39,380 bases of DNA, taken from Culturomica sp. (GTDB lineage: Bacteria; Bacteroidota; Bacteroidia; Bacteroidales; Marinifilaceae). Under the pieces are notes generated by a model that made no database searches, was not told the DNA's origin, and worked only from the letters and a program-made list of their open reading frames with translations. The translations under genes were made by a program, and so were the position numbers. The DNA is taken from assembly GCA_031262745.1 (NCBI GenBank), contig JAISHE010000002.1, positions 1 to 39,380 on the forward strand, written 5' to 3'. Shown piece after piece: positions 1 to 8,149 of the stretch. Numbering within the stretch: the first letter of the stretch is position 1; the number at the start of each line of letters is the position of its first letter.

Positions 1-325
1 CGGAAGATTGTAAAACACACATATTCAACATAATGTAGCGAGGATGGCGGATGTTAATGTTATTCCGAGTTAGTGCGATTAGGTGAGTTTGAGGGCAAAA
101 CAAGACTCTATCGCACGACTAGGAATCCTTCCCTTATAGAATAATCGGCGAATTTCTCGTCAATGCGGGGCAAACAAATGACTTTTGTATATTTCCCACC
201 CGCACTTCGCTATAAATGAATTAGTTATAATCTTCCGACCACGAGTGCAAGCATAGCCGTAGCCAATTTTCGGAAAAAATAATATATTTTTGCAACCGCA
301 ACAGTCCTAATGTTTAAAATATTCC

Positions 326-333
326 TATCTTTG
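326..333 (+). promoter_or_regulatory. Candidate Bacteroidetes -7 box for the structured RNA leader
   Basis: TATCTTTG fits TAnnTTTG exactly. Transcription would begin near 338-342, just before the small hairpin 342-346/351-355. No TTTG lies at the expected -33 position, so the call rests on one box only. A second box, TATTTTTG, is at 285-292. Confidence 0.4.
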
Positions 334-386
334 TGGGGCATCTGCAAGAGTGCAGGCATATTTAAACATGAAAGTGTTTGATTTAT

Positions 387-511
387 TCTCTCGGTAGAAT
401 CTGGTAAATTCAAAGTAGACGAGGATAAGTTAATGCTCTCACGCTATTCGCATAGCGTTGGGGCTGTTGCTTATTTCAGTCTACGGGCTTACCAGAGCCT
501 TACCGTTGGGA
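387..511 (+). ncRNA. Structured RNA candidate, long rod-like hairpin upstream of the 589 gene
   Basis: Nearly the whole segment folds on itself. Helices from outside in are 387-390/508-511, 392-396/501-505, 400-407/489-496 (8 perfect pairs), 415-420/479-484 (6 pairs), 425-429/470-474, 435-438/461-464 and 441-447/452-458, the last being a 7-pair stem with a TCGC loop. Smaller hairpins lie just upstream (342-346/351-355; 364-368/375-379), and one lies downstream before the start codon (550-554/565-569). The segment follows a TAnnTTTG box and sits in a leader of about 250 bases, so it is either a cis-regulatory leader or an independent small RNA. It may belong to an already described Bacteroidales RNA class, but I cannot assign one from memory. 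Confidence 0.55.
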
Positions 512-588
512 TGAGTCTTCAGTCCTGACGCTTTCTTTTTGAATTAACCGCCGTATCGGGGCTGACGGCAAGCAAAATCAAACAAAAA

Positions 589-1029
589 ATGAAAATTTAT
601 CGAGACCCAGATTTTTTTGACCTCTCTTTACGAGAAATGTCTGAACCATTTCGCAATTTAACAGCAAAACAACAGGCAACTTTGGTCTATTTTGCGGGGA
701 TTCTCTCAAAATGCACAAATCAAGAAATGGAGTATATCGGGAATGAGATGTTCGACTATGATGAAGATGTTCATTTGATGCTTTTACTAATAAGTACGCA
801 AGCGACAACAGAGCAAAAAAAGTCTTATCTCGCAAGTATTCCTGCAAAATATAAGAATGACTTGATACGCCTGTTTCTTATATCTTTATGTGCAGTAGGT
901 TTGCCCAAGCGAACAACTATCACACAAAAAGAGTTCGAGTTAATTTCGGCCGTATTAAGTAATGCCAACATAACCGCTTTTGATATTTCAAAGTATGCAC
1001 TTAGTATGGGTATCTCGGTTGTATTATAA
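589..1029 (+). CDS. Hypothetical protein, 146 aa
   Basis: I do not recognise this protein. It is 146 residues, predicted soluble and mostly helical, with no signal peptide or membrane span. Its N-terminus is acidic and aromatic (MKIYRDPDFFDLSLREM). The middle has leucine-rich helices, including a hydrophobic patch near residue 95-105 (LIRLFLISLCAVG) that is too short and polar-flanked to be a clear membrane anchor. The start at 589 is the first ATG after a long structured leader and a small hairpin (550-569), and no Shine-Dalgarno sequence is seen. The next gene starts 8 bases after its stop, so the two are probably co-transcribed. The structured leader suggests post-transcriptional control, which is inference. 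Confidence 0.6.
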   Translation: MKIYRDPDFFDLSLREMSEPFRNLTAKQQATLVYFAGILSKCTNQEMEYIGNEMFDYDEDVHLMLLLISTQATTEQKKSYLASIPAKYKNDLIRLFLISLCAVGLPKRTTITQKEFELISAVLSNANITAFDISKYALSMGISVVL

Positions 1030-1037
1030 TTATAGTC

Positions 1038-1319
1038 ATGAATACAGTAAAAGACGCATTGCAACATTGCTCCAATGAGGAGCTTGTGAGAGTATGGATG
1101 AATGCAGCTCGTGATACAGTGGACGCAAAGTATCGACAGCTCCGAAGAGAGGGAGGATGGTTTGCGGAAAAGTCAGCGAGAATGTTAAACGTAGACTTTT
1201 CATCTAAACTTAGGAACCATGCCCGTGAAATGCTATCGGATTTATATGCGGGTAGAATCTCTCGTGACGAGGTATATGCGAAAATCGAAAACCTCGCTAC
1301 CACCCAATTCTTCCTTTAA
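1038..1319 (+). CDS. Hypothetical protein, 93 aa, charged and helical
   Basis: A 93-residue protein with no recognised family. It is highly charged (many Arg, Lys, Glu and Asp) and looks all-helical and cytoplasmic. It includes an arginine-rich stretch near residue 32-38 (KYRQLRREGGW) that could bind nucleic acid, although nothing proves this. It starts 8 bases after the preceding gene and probably shares its transcript. The pair sits between the structured RNA and a decayed Sel1-repeat gene, in a region that looks accessory compared with the conserved rex-thrS block downstream. Confidence 0.55.
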   Translation: MNTVKDALQHCSNEELVRVWMNAARDTVDAKYRQLRREGGWFAEKSARMLNVDFSSKLRNHAREMLSDLYAGRISRDEVYAKIENLATTQFFL

Positions 1320-1336
1320 TAATTAAATAATCATCT

Positions 1337-1639
1337 ATGAAACGCATCCTAATAATCACCGCCATAGTAATAGCCTGCTTCGGTGAGCTATACGTTTTCC
1401 TTACATGGAACAACAACGGCAATCCTCAATTTATGCACCATCGCTATAATAAAGTGATTACGTAACCTCTCGCTAAATTGAGTATTGTTGATGCTCAATA
1501 CAAAATGGGGTTATTATAGTTCTATGGAAATGGAGAATACGAGCCAACAACGAGTGAAATGGAAAGTGCTATCCATTGGTGGGAAAAAGCATCTGCAAAA
1601 GGGAACGAGAAAGTAACGGCAGAACTTGTTAAAAAATAA
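1337..1639 (+). pseudogene. Sel1-repeat protein pseudogene with two in-frame stops
   Basis: One continuous reading frame of 101 codons is interrupted only by TAA at 1463-1465 and TAG at 1517-1519. The N-terminus is a typical signal or anchor segment (MKRILIITAIVIACFG). After the first stop the frame continues with AQYKMGLL, then after the second stop FYGNGEYEP and AIHWWEKASAKGN, ending at TAA 1637-1639. AQYxMGxxYxxGxG...A..WWEKAA..GN is the signature of a Sel1-like (SLR, TPR-related) repeat. Intact relatives are longer, usually with several repeats. The first 42 codons alone could still be translated as a small membrane peptide. No frameshift is needed, so two nonsense mutations explain the damage. 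Confidence 0.7.
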
Positions 1640-1649
1640 GTATAATTCC

Positions 1650-1680
1650 TTTGTTTGGAAATATAAAAGTAATACTTTTG
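1650..1680 (+). promoter_or_regulatory. Promoter of rex
   Basis: TTTG at 1650-1653 and TACTTTTG at 1673-1680 are separated by 19 bases, matching the Bacteroidetes primary sigma factor consensus (TTTG-N19-TAnnTTTG). The rex start codon follows 26 bases after the -7 box. It lies immediately after the pseudogene stop. Confidence 0.65.
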
Positions 1681-1705
1681 TAGGTTCTTAACGGATAGGG
1701 ATTGT

Positions 1706-2344
1706 ATGAAGTTTTCTAATGTTGTACCGATACCCGTGTTGAAGCGGATGCCGTCTTATCTTGCTTTTGTGAAAACATTGCAAAAACAAGGTGAGAGATA
1801 TGTATCGTCAACTCGAATTGCTGAGTATATGGATATTGATCCTACTCAGGTTACCAAAGATCTGGCTTATACAACAATAACCGGTAAGACGAGAGTAGGT
1901 TATGAAATAGACAGTTTCATAAACATTTTGGAAGACTTTCTTGGTTTTAATCAAATTGACAGTGCATATCTTATAGGTGCCGGTTCGTTGGGCAGAGCAT
2001 TGCTGCAGGATGAAGGTATTTCTGCTTACGGATTATTTATTGAGGCTGCATTTGATATTGACGAAACAAAAATAGGAACTAAAGTGAACGGTATAACAAT
2101 CCATAATGTTAATCGTTTTAGAGAGTTGGCAGAGGCGAGTAATATAAGGATAGGCATTATTACGGTACCTGCAGAGGATGTTCAAAATGTGGCAAATTTT
2201 ATGGTTGATTGCGGGATTAAGGCTATTTGGAATTTTACTCCGGCAAGAATAAAGGTACCCGGAAATATTGTTGTGCAGAACACAGCGATTTATACTAATC
2301 TGGCAATACTTTTCAATAAATTATATCACATGAATAATAATTGA
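1706..2344 (+). CDS. rex: Redox-sensing transcriptional repressor Rex
   Basis: Rex senses the NADH/NAD+ ratio and represses fermentative and respiratory genes when NAD+ is high. The 212 residues match the family length. The N-terminal winged helix covers residues about 8-60 (VLKRMPSYL, then STRIAEYMDIDPTQVTKDLA, the DNA-recognition helix region). The Rossmann fold begins with GAGSLGRAL at 91-99, the dinucleotide-binding glycine motif. The C-terminal swapped helix ends near NLAILFNKLY. It has its own promoter and is followed 26 bases later by thrS. I see no clear Rex operator (TTGTGAA-type dyad) in its own promoter, so autoregulation is not supported here. Confidence 0.95.
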   Translation: MKFSNVVPIPVLKRMPSYLAFVKTLQKQGERYVSSTRIAEYMDIDPTQVTKDLAYTTITGKTRVGYEIDSFINILEDFLGFNQIDSAYLIGAGSLGRALLQDEGISAYGLFIEAAFDIDETKIGTKVNGITIHNVNRFRELAEASNIRIGIITVPAEDVQNVANFMVDCGIKAIWNFTPARIKVPGNIVVQNTAIYTNLAILFNKLYHMNNN

Positions 2345-2370
2345 AGTAATAATACAAAATCATATTGATA

Positions 2371-4323
2371 ATGATAAATATAAAATTTCCTGACGGAAAT
2401 ATAAAAGAATATGAATCCGGAGTAACCGGACTTGAAATTGCAAAATCAATCGGTCATAAATTGGCAAAAGAGGCTCTGGCAGTGGCTGTTAACGGTGAAA
2501 CTTGGGATTTGATGCGTCCTATAAATCAAGATTCGGAAATTAAATTCTACACTTGGGATGATGAGGAAGGACGTCATGCTTTTTGGCATTCATCTTCTCA
2601 CCTTATGGCTGAAGCGTTGCAGCAATTGTATCCCGGCATAAAGTTTGGTATAGGACCTGCTATTGAAAACGGTTTTTACTATGATGTTGATCCGGGAGAA
2701 GGTGTAACTTTAACCGACAAGGATCTTGAAAAGATTGAGCAGAAGATGAAGGAATTGGCAAAAGAGGAACAAAAATTTTGCCGCATTGATGTTTCAAAAA
2801 AAGATGCTCTTGACCATTTTTCTTCACTAGATGAGGATTATAAAGTGGAATTGATAAATGATCTTGCCGATGGAACTATAACCTACTATAGACAAGGTAC
2901 GTTTACGGATCTTTGTAAAGGTCCGCATTTGCCGGATACCTCCTATGTAAAGGCTGTGAAACTTACGAGTTTGGCAGGTGCGTATTGGAGAGGCGATGAG
3001 CATAATAAGATGTTGACACGTATTTACGGTATAACTTTCCCTAAACAAAAGCAACTTGACGATTGGATGGTGCTTATGGAAGAAGCTAAATTGCGTGACC
3101 ATCGTAAGTTGGGACGTGAAATGGAGCTTTTCACGTTTTCTCAGGCGGTGGGACAAGGGTTACCTTTGTGGCTTCCTAAAGGTGCCATGTTGCGTGATCG
3201 TTTGGAGGCATTTTTGCGCAAAATGCAGAAGAAGTATGGTTATCAACAGGTTATAACTCCACATATAGGTAATGTAAATCTGTATAAAACTTCCGGTCAT
3301 TACGAAAAATACGGTAAGGATAGTTTTCAGGTAATTAAGACACCACAGGAGGGTGAGGAATTTATGTTGAAACCAATGAACTGTCCTCATCATTGCGAAT
3401 TATATAAATTTAAACCGCGTTCCTATAAGGATTTACCGGTGCGTTTTGCCGAATTCGGTACGGTTTATCGTTATGAGCAGAGTGGAGAATTGCACGGTTT
3501 GACACGTGTTAGGGGTTTCACGCAGGATGATGCGCATCTATTTTGTACTCCCGATCAGTTGAAAGAAGAATTTATGAAAGTGATTGACATTATTTTCGTT
3601 ATTTTCAAGGCTTTGGATTTCACTGAGTATACTGCTCAAATTTCTCTTCGTGATCCTAAGGATAAAACAAAATATATCGGTTCCGACGAAAATTGGGAAA
3701 AAGCCGAAAGAGCTATAATAGAAGCAGCTGAGGAAAAGGGGTTGAAAACAGTTGTAGAATTGGGTGAAGCAGCTTTCTATGGTCCTAAGTTGGATTTCAT
3801 GGTTAAGGATGCAATCGGTCGTAAATGGCAATTGGGTACGATTCAGGTTGATTATAACCTTCCTGAGCGTTTTGATCTTGAATATACCGGTTCCGACAAT
3901 CAAAAACATCGTCCGGTGATGATTCATCGTGCTCCTTTCGGTAGCATGGAGCGTTTTGTAGCTGTGTTAATCGAACATACGGGTGGAAAATTTCCTCTCT
4001 GGTTGGCTCCGGATCAGGTTGTTATCATGACTATTAGTGAAAAATCGAACGAATATGCCCAAAATCTTTCAAATTTGCTAAATAATTCCGATATTCGCAC
4101 CGTTTTAGACGATAGAAACGAAAAGATAGGTAAGAAGATTAGAGATAACGAATTGAAAAAGATTCCGTATTTGCTTATCGTAGGGGAAAATGAGGCGAGA
4201 GATAATAAAGTTTCTGTGCGTCGTCAAGGACAAGGAGATATGGGTAATATGTCGGTAGAAGAATTTATAGAGTTTATAAACAATGAAGTGGCAAAACAAA
4301 TTGAAACCATTTCAAATTATTAA
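2371..4323 (+). CDS. thrS: Threonyl-tRNA synthetase
   Basis: It charges tRNA-Thr in the cytoplasm. From the ATG at 2371 the protein is 650 residues, the full family length. An in-frame TTG at 2365 adds two residues and is less likely. Domain order is TGS (1-60); N2 editing domain with the metal/editing motif H73-SSS-H77 and later CKGPH; class II catalytic core with the zinc and active-site segment [11 protein letters not shown] and motif 2 FRYE-like [11 protein letters not shown]; motif 3 near [11 protein letters not shown]; and a C-terminal anticodon-binding domain. The residue numbering of H73/H77 matches the well-studied E. coli enzyme. It heads the conserved thrS-infC-rpmI-rplT order. No unusual features are seen. 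Confidence 0.97.
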   Translation: MINIKFPDGNIKEYESGVTGLEIAKSIGHKLAKEALAVAVNGETWDLMRPINQDSEIKFYTWDDEEGRHAFWHSSSHLMAEALQQLYPGIKFGIGPAIENGFYYDVDPGEGVTLTDKDLEKIEQKMKELAKEEQKFCRIDVSKKDALDHFSSLDEDYKVELINDLADGTITYYRQGTFTDLCKGPHLPDTSYVKAVKLTSLAGAYWRGDEHNKMLTRIYGITFPKQKQLDDWMVLMEEAKLRDHRKLGREMELFTFSQAVGQGLPLWLPKGAMLRDRLEAFLRKMQKKYGYQQVITPHIGNVNLYKTSGHYEKYGKDSFQVIKTPQEGEEFMLKPMNCPHHCELYKFKPRSYKDLPVRFAEFGTVYRYEQSGELHGLTRVRGFTQDDAHLFCTPDQLKEEFMKVIDIIFVIFKALDFTEYTAQISLRDPKDKTKYIGSDENWEKAERAIIEAAEEKGLKTVVELGEAAFYGPKLDFMVKDAIGRKWQLGTIQVDYNLPERFDLEYTGSDNQKHRPVMIHRAPFGSMERFVAVLIEHTGGKFPLWLAPDQVVIMTISEKSNEYAQNLSNLLNNSDIRTVLDDRNEKIGKKIRDNELKKIPYLLIVGENEARDNKVSVRRQGQGDMGNMSVEEFIEFINNEVAKQIETISNY

Positions 4324-4328
4324 TTAAC

Positions 4329-4337
4329 AAAGGAGAT
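4329..4337 (+). promoter_or_regulatory. Strong Shine-Dalgarno sequence deciding the infC start
   Basis: AAAGGAGAT is one of few canonical Shine-Dalgarno sequences in this window, where most genes lack one, as is usual in Bacteroidetes. Its spacing fits ATC 4342 rather than ATG 4354. Confidence 0.65.
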
Positions 4338-4341
4338 AAAC

Positions 4342-4893
4342 ATCGCAAACAGGATGGAAATCAGGGGTCCGCGGCAACAAAAAATTAAAGAGCCGCAGCA
4401 CAGAATCAACGAACATATCCGTGCAAATACGGTTAGAGTAGTGGGTGATAACATGGAATCAGGCGTTTACAGCTTGAGAGAAGCGTTGGCTATGGCAGAA
4501 GAAGCCGGCTTAGACTTAGTGGAAATATCGCCAAATGCGGAACCACCGGTGGTGAAGTTGATAGATTATAGCAAATTTCTGTATCAACAAAAAAAGAAAC
4601 AGAAAGAGTTGAAAGCCAAAAGCGTTAAAGTTGTAGTGAAGGAAATACGTTTCGGACCTCAAACAGATGAGCATGATTTTAATTTTAAACTTAAACATGC
4701 TAAAGGATTTTTGGAAGATGGTGCAAAAGTTAGGGCTTATGTGTTTTTCAAAGGTCGTTCGATACTTTTTAAAGAGCAGGGGACTGAAATCTTGGATAGA
4801 TTTATCAATGAACTTGAAGATTACGGTAAACTTGAGAGTGTACCGAAATTGGAGGGAAAGAAGATGTTTGTCATGATTGCTCCTAAAAAATAG
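4342..4893 (+). CDS. infC: Translation initiation factor IF-3, probable AUC start
   Basis: IF-3 binds the 30S subunit, checks the start codon and initiator tRNA, and blocks 50S joining. The N-domain ([17 protein letters not shown]3_N, with [11 protein letters not shown]), a lysine-rich linker ([22 protein letters not shown]) and the C-domain ([28 protein letters not shown]) are all present. The first ATG is 4354 (179 codons). However, a strong AAAGGAGAT Shine-Dalgarno sequence at 4329-4337 is 17 bases from that ATG, while an in-frame ATC at 4342 has ideal 6-base spacing from AGGAG (4331-4335). infC is known in many bacteria to use a rare AUU/AUC/AUA start for IF-3 autoregulation, so I choose 4342 (183 codons). 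The start choice is inference; the gene identity is certain. Confidence 0.9.
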   Translation: MANRMEIRGPRQQKIKEPQHRINEHIRANTVRVVGDNMESGVYSLREALAMAEEAGLDLVEISPNAEPPVVKLIDYSKFLYQQKKKQKELKAKSVKVVVKEIRFGPQTDEHDFNFKLKHAKGFLEDGAKVRAYVFFKGRSILFKEQGTEILDRFINELEDYGKLESVPKLEGKKMFVMIAPKK

Positions 4894-4958
4894 AAACCGG
4901 TAGAAGCGATAATGAATCGCATATTATATTAATCTGAACACAATTAAATTAAAAGAAA

Positions 4959-5153
4959 ATGCCAAAAATGAAGTCAGTAAGCAGTGCAAAGAAAAGATTT
5001 GTTTTAACTGCTTCCGGAAAGATTAAAAGAAAGCATGCTTTTAAAAGTCATATTTTGACCAAGAAAGCAACAAAAAGAAAGAGAAATCTTACACATTTCA
5101 CAACGGTAGATGTTGCCGATGCTGCAAATGTAAAAAGGATGTTATTAGCCTAA
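4959..5153 (+). CDS. rpmI: 50S ribosomal protein bL35
   Basis: A 64-residue basic protein with the L35 signature [14 protein letters not shown] at the start, [13 protein letters not shown] in the middle and [12 protein letters not shown] towards the C-terminus. It is a component of the large ribosomal subunit, assembled near the 23S rRNA and exit tunnel. The length is typical. It lies 65 bases after infC and 95 bases before rplT, the conserved IF3-L35-L20 operon. A small hairpin (4906-4910/4916-4920) sits in its leader. In other bacteria this operon is repressed by L20 binding to a leader RNA, but I cannot identify that site with confidence here. Confidence 0.97.
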   Translation: MPKMKSVSSAKKRFVLTASGKIKRKHAFKSHILTKKATKRKRNLTHFTTVDVADAANVKRMLLA

Positions 5154-5248
5154 GGTTTTACCTTTAAAGTAAATTGAGTTATTAACCGGAATGTTAAGCC
5201 TAAAGTTTTCATTAAATTGAAACGCTAACATTCAAAAAAATTAAAATT

Positions 5249-5602
5249 ATGCCAAGAGCTAAAAATGCAGTTGCTTCAAGAGCACGTAGAAAAAAACTTT
5301 TAAAACAGACCAAAGGTAACTTTGGTGCAAGAAAGAATGTTTGGACGGTAGCAAAAAACACCTATGAAAAAGGTTTGTTATATGCTTTCCGCGACAGACG
5401 CAAGAAAAAATCGGAATTTCGTTCGTTGTGGATTCAGAGAATTAATGCCGCAGTTCGTCAGGAAGGTTTGTCGTATTCAAACTTTATGGGTTTGATTCAT
5501 AAAGCGGAAATCGACATCAATCGTAAAGTGTTGGCTGATTTAGCCATGAACCATACTGAAGCTTTCAAAGCTATAGTTGCGAAAGTGAAAGAATTAGCAT
5601 AA
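5249..5602 (+). CDS. rplT: 50S ribosomal protein bL20
   Basis: A 117-residue ribosomal protein of usual length. The basic N-terminal extension ([20 protein letters not shown]) leads into [16 protein letters not shown] and the central [21 protein letters not shown], followed by [27 protein letters not shown], all L20 hallmarks. L20 is needed early in 50S assembly and in many bacteria is the autorepressor of its operon. It is the last gene before a strong intrinsic terminator at 5632-5664. Confidence 0.97.
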   Translation: MPRAKNAVASRARRKKLLKQTKGNFGARKNVWTVAKNTYEKGLLYAFRDRRKKKSEFRSLWIQRINAAVRQEGLSYSNFMGLIHKAEIDINRKVLADLAMNHTEAFKAIVAKVKELA

Positions 5603-5631
5603 GTATATTATACAGTTTATTACCGGTTGTT

Positions 5632-5664
5632 AAAAGGGGTTATTTTTCAATAGCTCCTTTTTTG
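5632..5664 (+). terminator. Intrinsic terminator of the thrS-infC-rpmI-rplT operon
   Basis: A 13-pair stem joins 5632-5644 to 5649-5661 (two G-T wobbles, loop TTTC). The descending arm runs straight into the T tract (5658-5663). It starts 29 bases after the rplT stop, and its end overlaps the -33 box of the next promoter. Confidence 0.85.
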
Positions 5665-5691
5665 TTGTTTTAATGGAAAGTATTACCTTTG
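5661..5691 (+). promoter_or_regulatory. Promoter of the polysaccharide export operon
   Basis: TTTG at 5661-5664 and TACCTTTG at 5684-5691 with a 19-base spacer form a full Bacteroidetes consensus. The -7 box overlaps the upstream in-frame TTG at 5689, which argues that the true start codon is the ATG at 5713. Confidence 0.7.
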
Positions 5692-5712
5692 TCCAACCTA
5701 ATATTTACGTTT

Positions 5713-8136
5713 ATGAAAGTTAAGAAATTATTGTTATTTATTTTATTCGTTTTTTCGATAATCGGTGTTTATGCTCAATCAATGACTGATGAGCAGGTAA
5801 TGGAATTTGCCAAACAATCTTATAGCGAAGGTTTGAGTCAACAACAAATAGCAAATAAGCTTTTAGAGAAAGGTGCTACCGTTGAACAACTTAAACGTAT
5901 GAAAGACAGTTATGGTAAAGGTCAAATTATTGATGGTACTAATAAGATAGATAATAATTCAAACCGTATTAGAACTTTTAAATCGTATGAAAATAATAGA
6001 ACTTCACGAGACGAGTATATTTCTAAAAGAGATACTAATGTAAATGATATTGTTCAACCGGAAGAAAAAAAAGAAATAAATAAAGTTTTTGGTAGGGATG
6101 TATTTAATAATAAGTTATTGACGTTTGAGCCACAATTGAATATTGCAACTCCTGAGAACTATATGCTTGGTCCCGGTGATGAGGTTATTATTGACATTTG
6201 GGGCGCGTCTGAAAAAACGTTTCGTCAGGTAATATCTCCGGATGGCACTATACAAATTGAAAGTGTAGGTCCCGTTTATTTAACCGGTTTGACGATGAAG
6301 GAAGCCAACGTACGTATCAAGAATGTTTTCAGTGAAAAAGGATATGCCGGTATACAGTCCGGTAATGTTTTTGTTAAACTCAGTTTAGGTTCAATCAGAA
6401 GTATACAGGTTAATGTTTTGGGAGAAGTTTTAACACCCGGTACATATACCGTGCCTTCGTTGGCTTCTCTTTTCCACGCTATTTACAATGCCGGAGGTGT
6501 TAGTAAAATCGGTTCCATGCGTAACGTGAAACTTTTTCGTGACGGGAAATTAGTGGTTGAAACGGATATTTATGACTATATTTTTAACGGTACAACAGAT
6601 AAAAACGTAATTCTTCAAGACGGAGATGTTATCATGGTTAGTGCTTATCAGAACTTGGTAAGCATTAGTGGTAAGATTAAACGTCCTATGATTTATGAAA
6701 TGAAGAAGGATGAATCTGTTGGCAAACTATTGGAGTATTCGGGCGGATTTATGGGAGATGCTTATAAGAACAACATCCGCATAATTCGTAAAAGTGGGAA
6801 GGATCATCAGGTTTTCATGATTCCAAGCGATAATTTCAATAAATTTGTTTTGACTGATGGAGATGAAGTTAGTGTTGACAGCGTTATTGATCGATTTGAA
6901 AACAAGGTGGAAGTGAAAGGTGCTGTTTTCCGTGAAGGAATTTTTGCTATAAATAAAACTACTAACACTATTAAGAAACTGATAGAAGAGGCAGAAGGTT
7001 TGAAAGGTGATGCGTTTTTAAATCGTGCGATAATTTATCGTGAGAGACCTGATTATACTATTGAAGCTATTCCGGTGGATCTTACCGGTATAATGAATGG
7101 TAACGTTGATGATTTGGAATTGAAAAAAAATGATGTGCTTTATATTCCTTCAAAATTTGATTTGAGAGAAGAATATACAATTACAATTAAAGGGGCTGTA
7201 CGTTATCCGGGCACTTATCCTTTTATTAATGACATGACACTGGAGGATTTGACATTACAATCCGGAGGTTTACTTGAATCAGCATCAAGTGTTCATGTTG
7301 ATGTTGCAAGAAGGGTAAAAAAGAAAAGAAGCACGGATTTCTCCGAAGTACGCGCCGAAATATTTGTTGTTGATTTGAAGGAAGGATTAATGGTTGGTGG
7401 CAATAAAGAATTTACTTTAGAACCTTTTGATGAAGTGTATGTACGTTTTTCTCCGTCTTACCAGTCACAGCAAAATGTGTACATACAGGGTGAAGTTAAA
7501 TTTGCAGGAGAGTATACTCTTTCTTTAAAAAGTCAAAGATTGTCGGATGTTGTAAAAAGTGCCGGTGGTTTAACTCCGGAAGCATATCCAAGAGGTGCAA
7601 GACTGTATAGAAAAACTACTGCAGATGAAAGACTTTTAATTCAACAGACATTAAAAAATATTATGATGAATACTACGTCTAAAGATTCTTTAAGTACTGA
7701 ACTTACATCAGTATATTCCGAGTATTCAATAGGTATAGAGTTGGATAAAGCTATAGCTAATCCTGGTTCTGATTGTGATGTGATCTTAAAGGAATTTGAC
7801 AGATTGGTGATACCTGAATATTCGGGTATAGTAAAAATCAGTGGTGCGGTTATGTATCCAAATTCAGTTGTTTATGAAAAAAGTAAAAAAATGTCTTACT
7901 ATATAGATCAAGCAGGTGGTTTTGTTCAGAGAGCAAGAAAATGTAATATGTTTGTAATTTATATGAACGGAACGATTGCACGTGGTAGAAAGGCAAAAAT
8001 TGAACCGGGTTGTGAAATCATTGTACCGATGAAACAGGAACGTCGTGCAACATCTTTACCGGAAATTTTAGGAATAACGTCTTCCACTGCTTCGATAGCA
8101 GCTATGATTGCAACAATTCTAAGCGTTACAAAATAA
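5713..8136 (+). CDS. Wza-like outer-membrane polysaccharide export protein with SLBB repeats
   Basis: Polysaccharide export channel of the Poly_export/SLBB family, which carries capsule or exopolysaccharide across the periplasm and outer membrane. From ATG 5713 it has 807 residues, more than twice E. coli Wza (about 380), as is usual for the Bacteroidetes type. A clear signal peptide comes first (MKVKKLLLFILFVFSIIGVYA, then Q). Next is a helical N-terminal region (MTDEQVMEFAKQSYSEG), the Poly_export domain with MLGPGDEVIIDIWG, and then a series of SLBB repeats recognisable by GEVLTPGTY, GAVRYPGTYP, GEVKFAGEYTL and GAVMYPNSV. A hydrophobic C-terminal segment (ITSSTASIAAMIATIL) may be membrane-embedded. 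There is no lipobox cysteine after the signal, unlike E. coli Wza. It is followed 13 bases later by a Wzz-like gene. Confidence 0.9.
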   Translation: MKVKKLLLFILFVFSIIGVYAQSMTDEQVMEFAKQSYSEGLSQQQIANKLLEKGATVEQLKRMKDSYGKGQIIDGTNKIDNNSNRIRTFKSYENNRTSRDEYISKRDTNVNDIVQPEEKKEINKVFGRDVFNNKLLTFEPQLNIATPENYMLGPGDEVIIDIWGASEKTFRQVISPDGTIQIESVGPVYLTGLTMKEANVRIKNVFSEKGYAGIQSGNVFVKLSLGSIRSIQVNVLGEVLTPGTYTVPSLASLFHAIYNAGGVSKIGSMRNVKLFRDGKLVVETDIYDYIFNGTTDKNVILQDGDVIMVSAYQNLVSISGKIKRPMIYEMKKDESVGKLLEYSGGFMGDAYKNNIRIIRKSGKDHQVFMIPSDNFNKFVLTDGDEVSVDSVIDRFENKVEVKGAVFREGIFAINKTTNTIKKLIEEAEGLKGDAFLNRAIIYRERPDYTIEAIPVDLTGIMNGNVDDLELKKNDVLYIPSKFDLREEYTITIKGAVRYPGTYPFINDMTLEDLTLQSGGLLESASSVHVDVARRVKKKRSTDFSEVRAEIFVVDLKEGLMVGGNKEFTLEPFDEVYVRFSPSYQSQQNVYIQGEVKFAGEYTLSLKSQRLSDVVKSAGGLTPEAYPRGARLYRKTTADERLLIQQTLKNIMMNTTSKDSLSTELTSVYSEYSIGIELDKAIANPGSDCDVILKEFDRLVIPEYSGIVKISGAVMYPNSVVYEKSKKMSYYIDQAGGFVQRARKCNMFVIYMNGTIARGRKAKIEPGCEIIVPMKQERRATSLPEILGITSSTASIAAMIATILSVTK

Positions 8137-8149
8137 TTTCTAATACAAA

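Larger units (their letters stand above)
1..588. other. Non-coding region rich in fold-back structure
   Basis: No convincing gene lies in these 588 bases. The first 237 bases are almost entirely self-complementary. An outer inverted repeat joins 1-13 to 225-237 (12 of 13 match, with 9 contiguous). A long imperfect hairpin runs 62-126, with arms 62-66/122-126, 68-70/118-120 and 73-79/110-116, and a further helix 85-91/101-108 inside it. Another hairpin pairs 164-169 with 199-204 and encloses 174-178/184-188. An AT-rich promoter-like stretch follows, with -7-type boxes at 285-292 and 326-333, and then a structured RNA candidate (about 387-511). The element could be a small mobile or repetitive element, or part of an RNA gene that starts outside the window. 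I do not recognise it as tmRNA, RNase P, SRP RNA or tRNA. Confidence 0.5.

Noticed and set aside
225..413. Minus-strand ORF of 62 codons
   Set aside because: It lies over the promoter boxes and the structured RNA, has no family resemblance and has no ribosome binding signal.
1..588. tRNA, tmRNA, RNase P or SRP RNA gene
   Set aside because: None of the conserved sequence blocks of these RNAs was found on either strand, despite strong folding.
2365..2370. TTG start two codons upstream of thrS
   Set aside because: The ATG at 2371 gives the usual ThrRS N-terminus and puts the editing histidines at the standard positions 73 and 77.
5154..5248. L20-type autoregulatory RNA between rpmI and rplT
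   Set aside because: Only a very short hairpin overlaps the rpmI stop (5152-5164). No convincing L20-binding fold could be drawn, so it is not listed as a feature.
5689..5712. TTG start eight codons upstream of the Wza-like protein
   Set aside because: The TTG overlaps the -7 promoter box, and the ATG at 5713 begins directly with a normal signal peptide.
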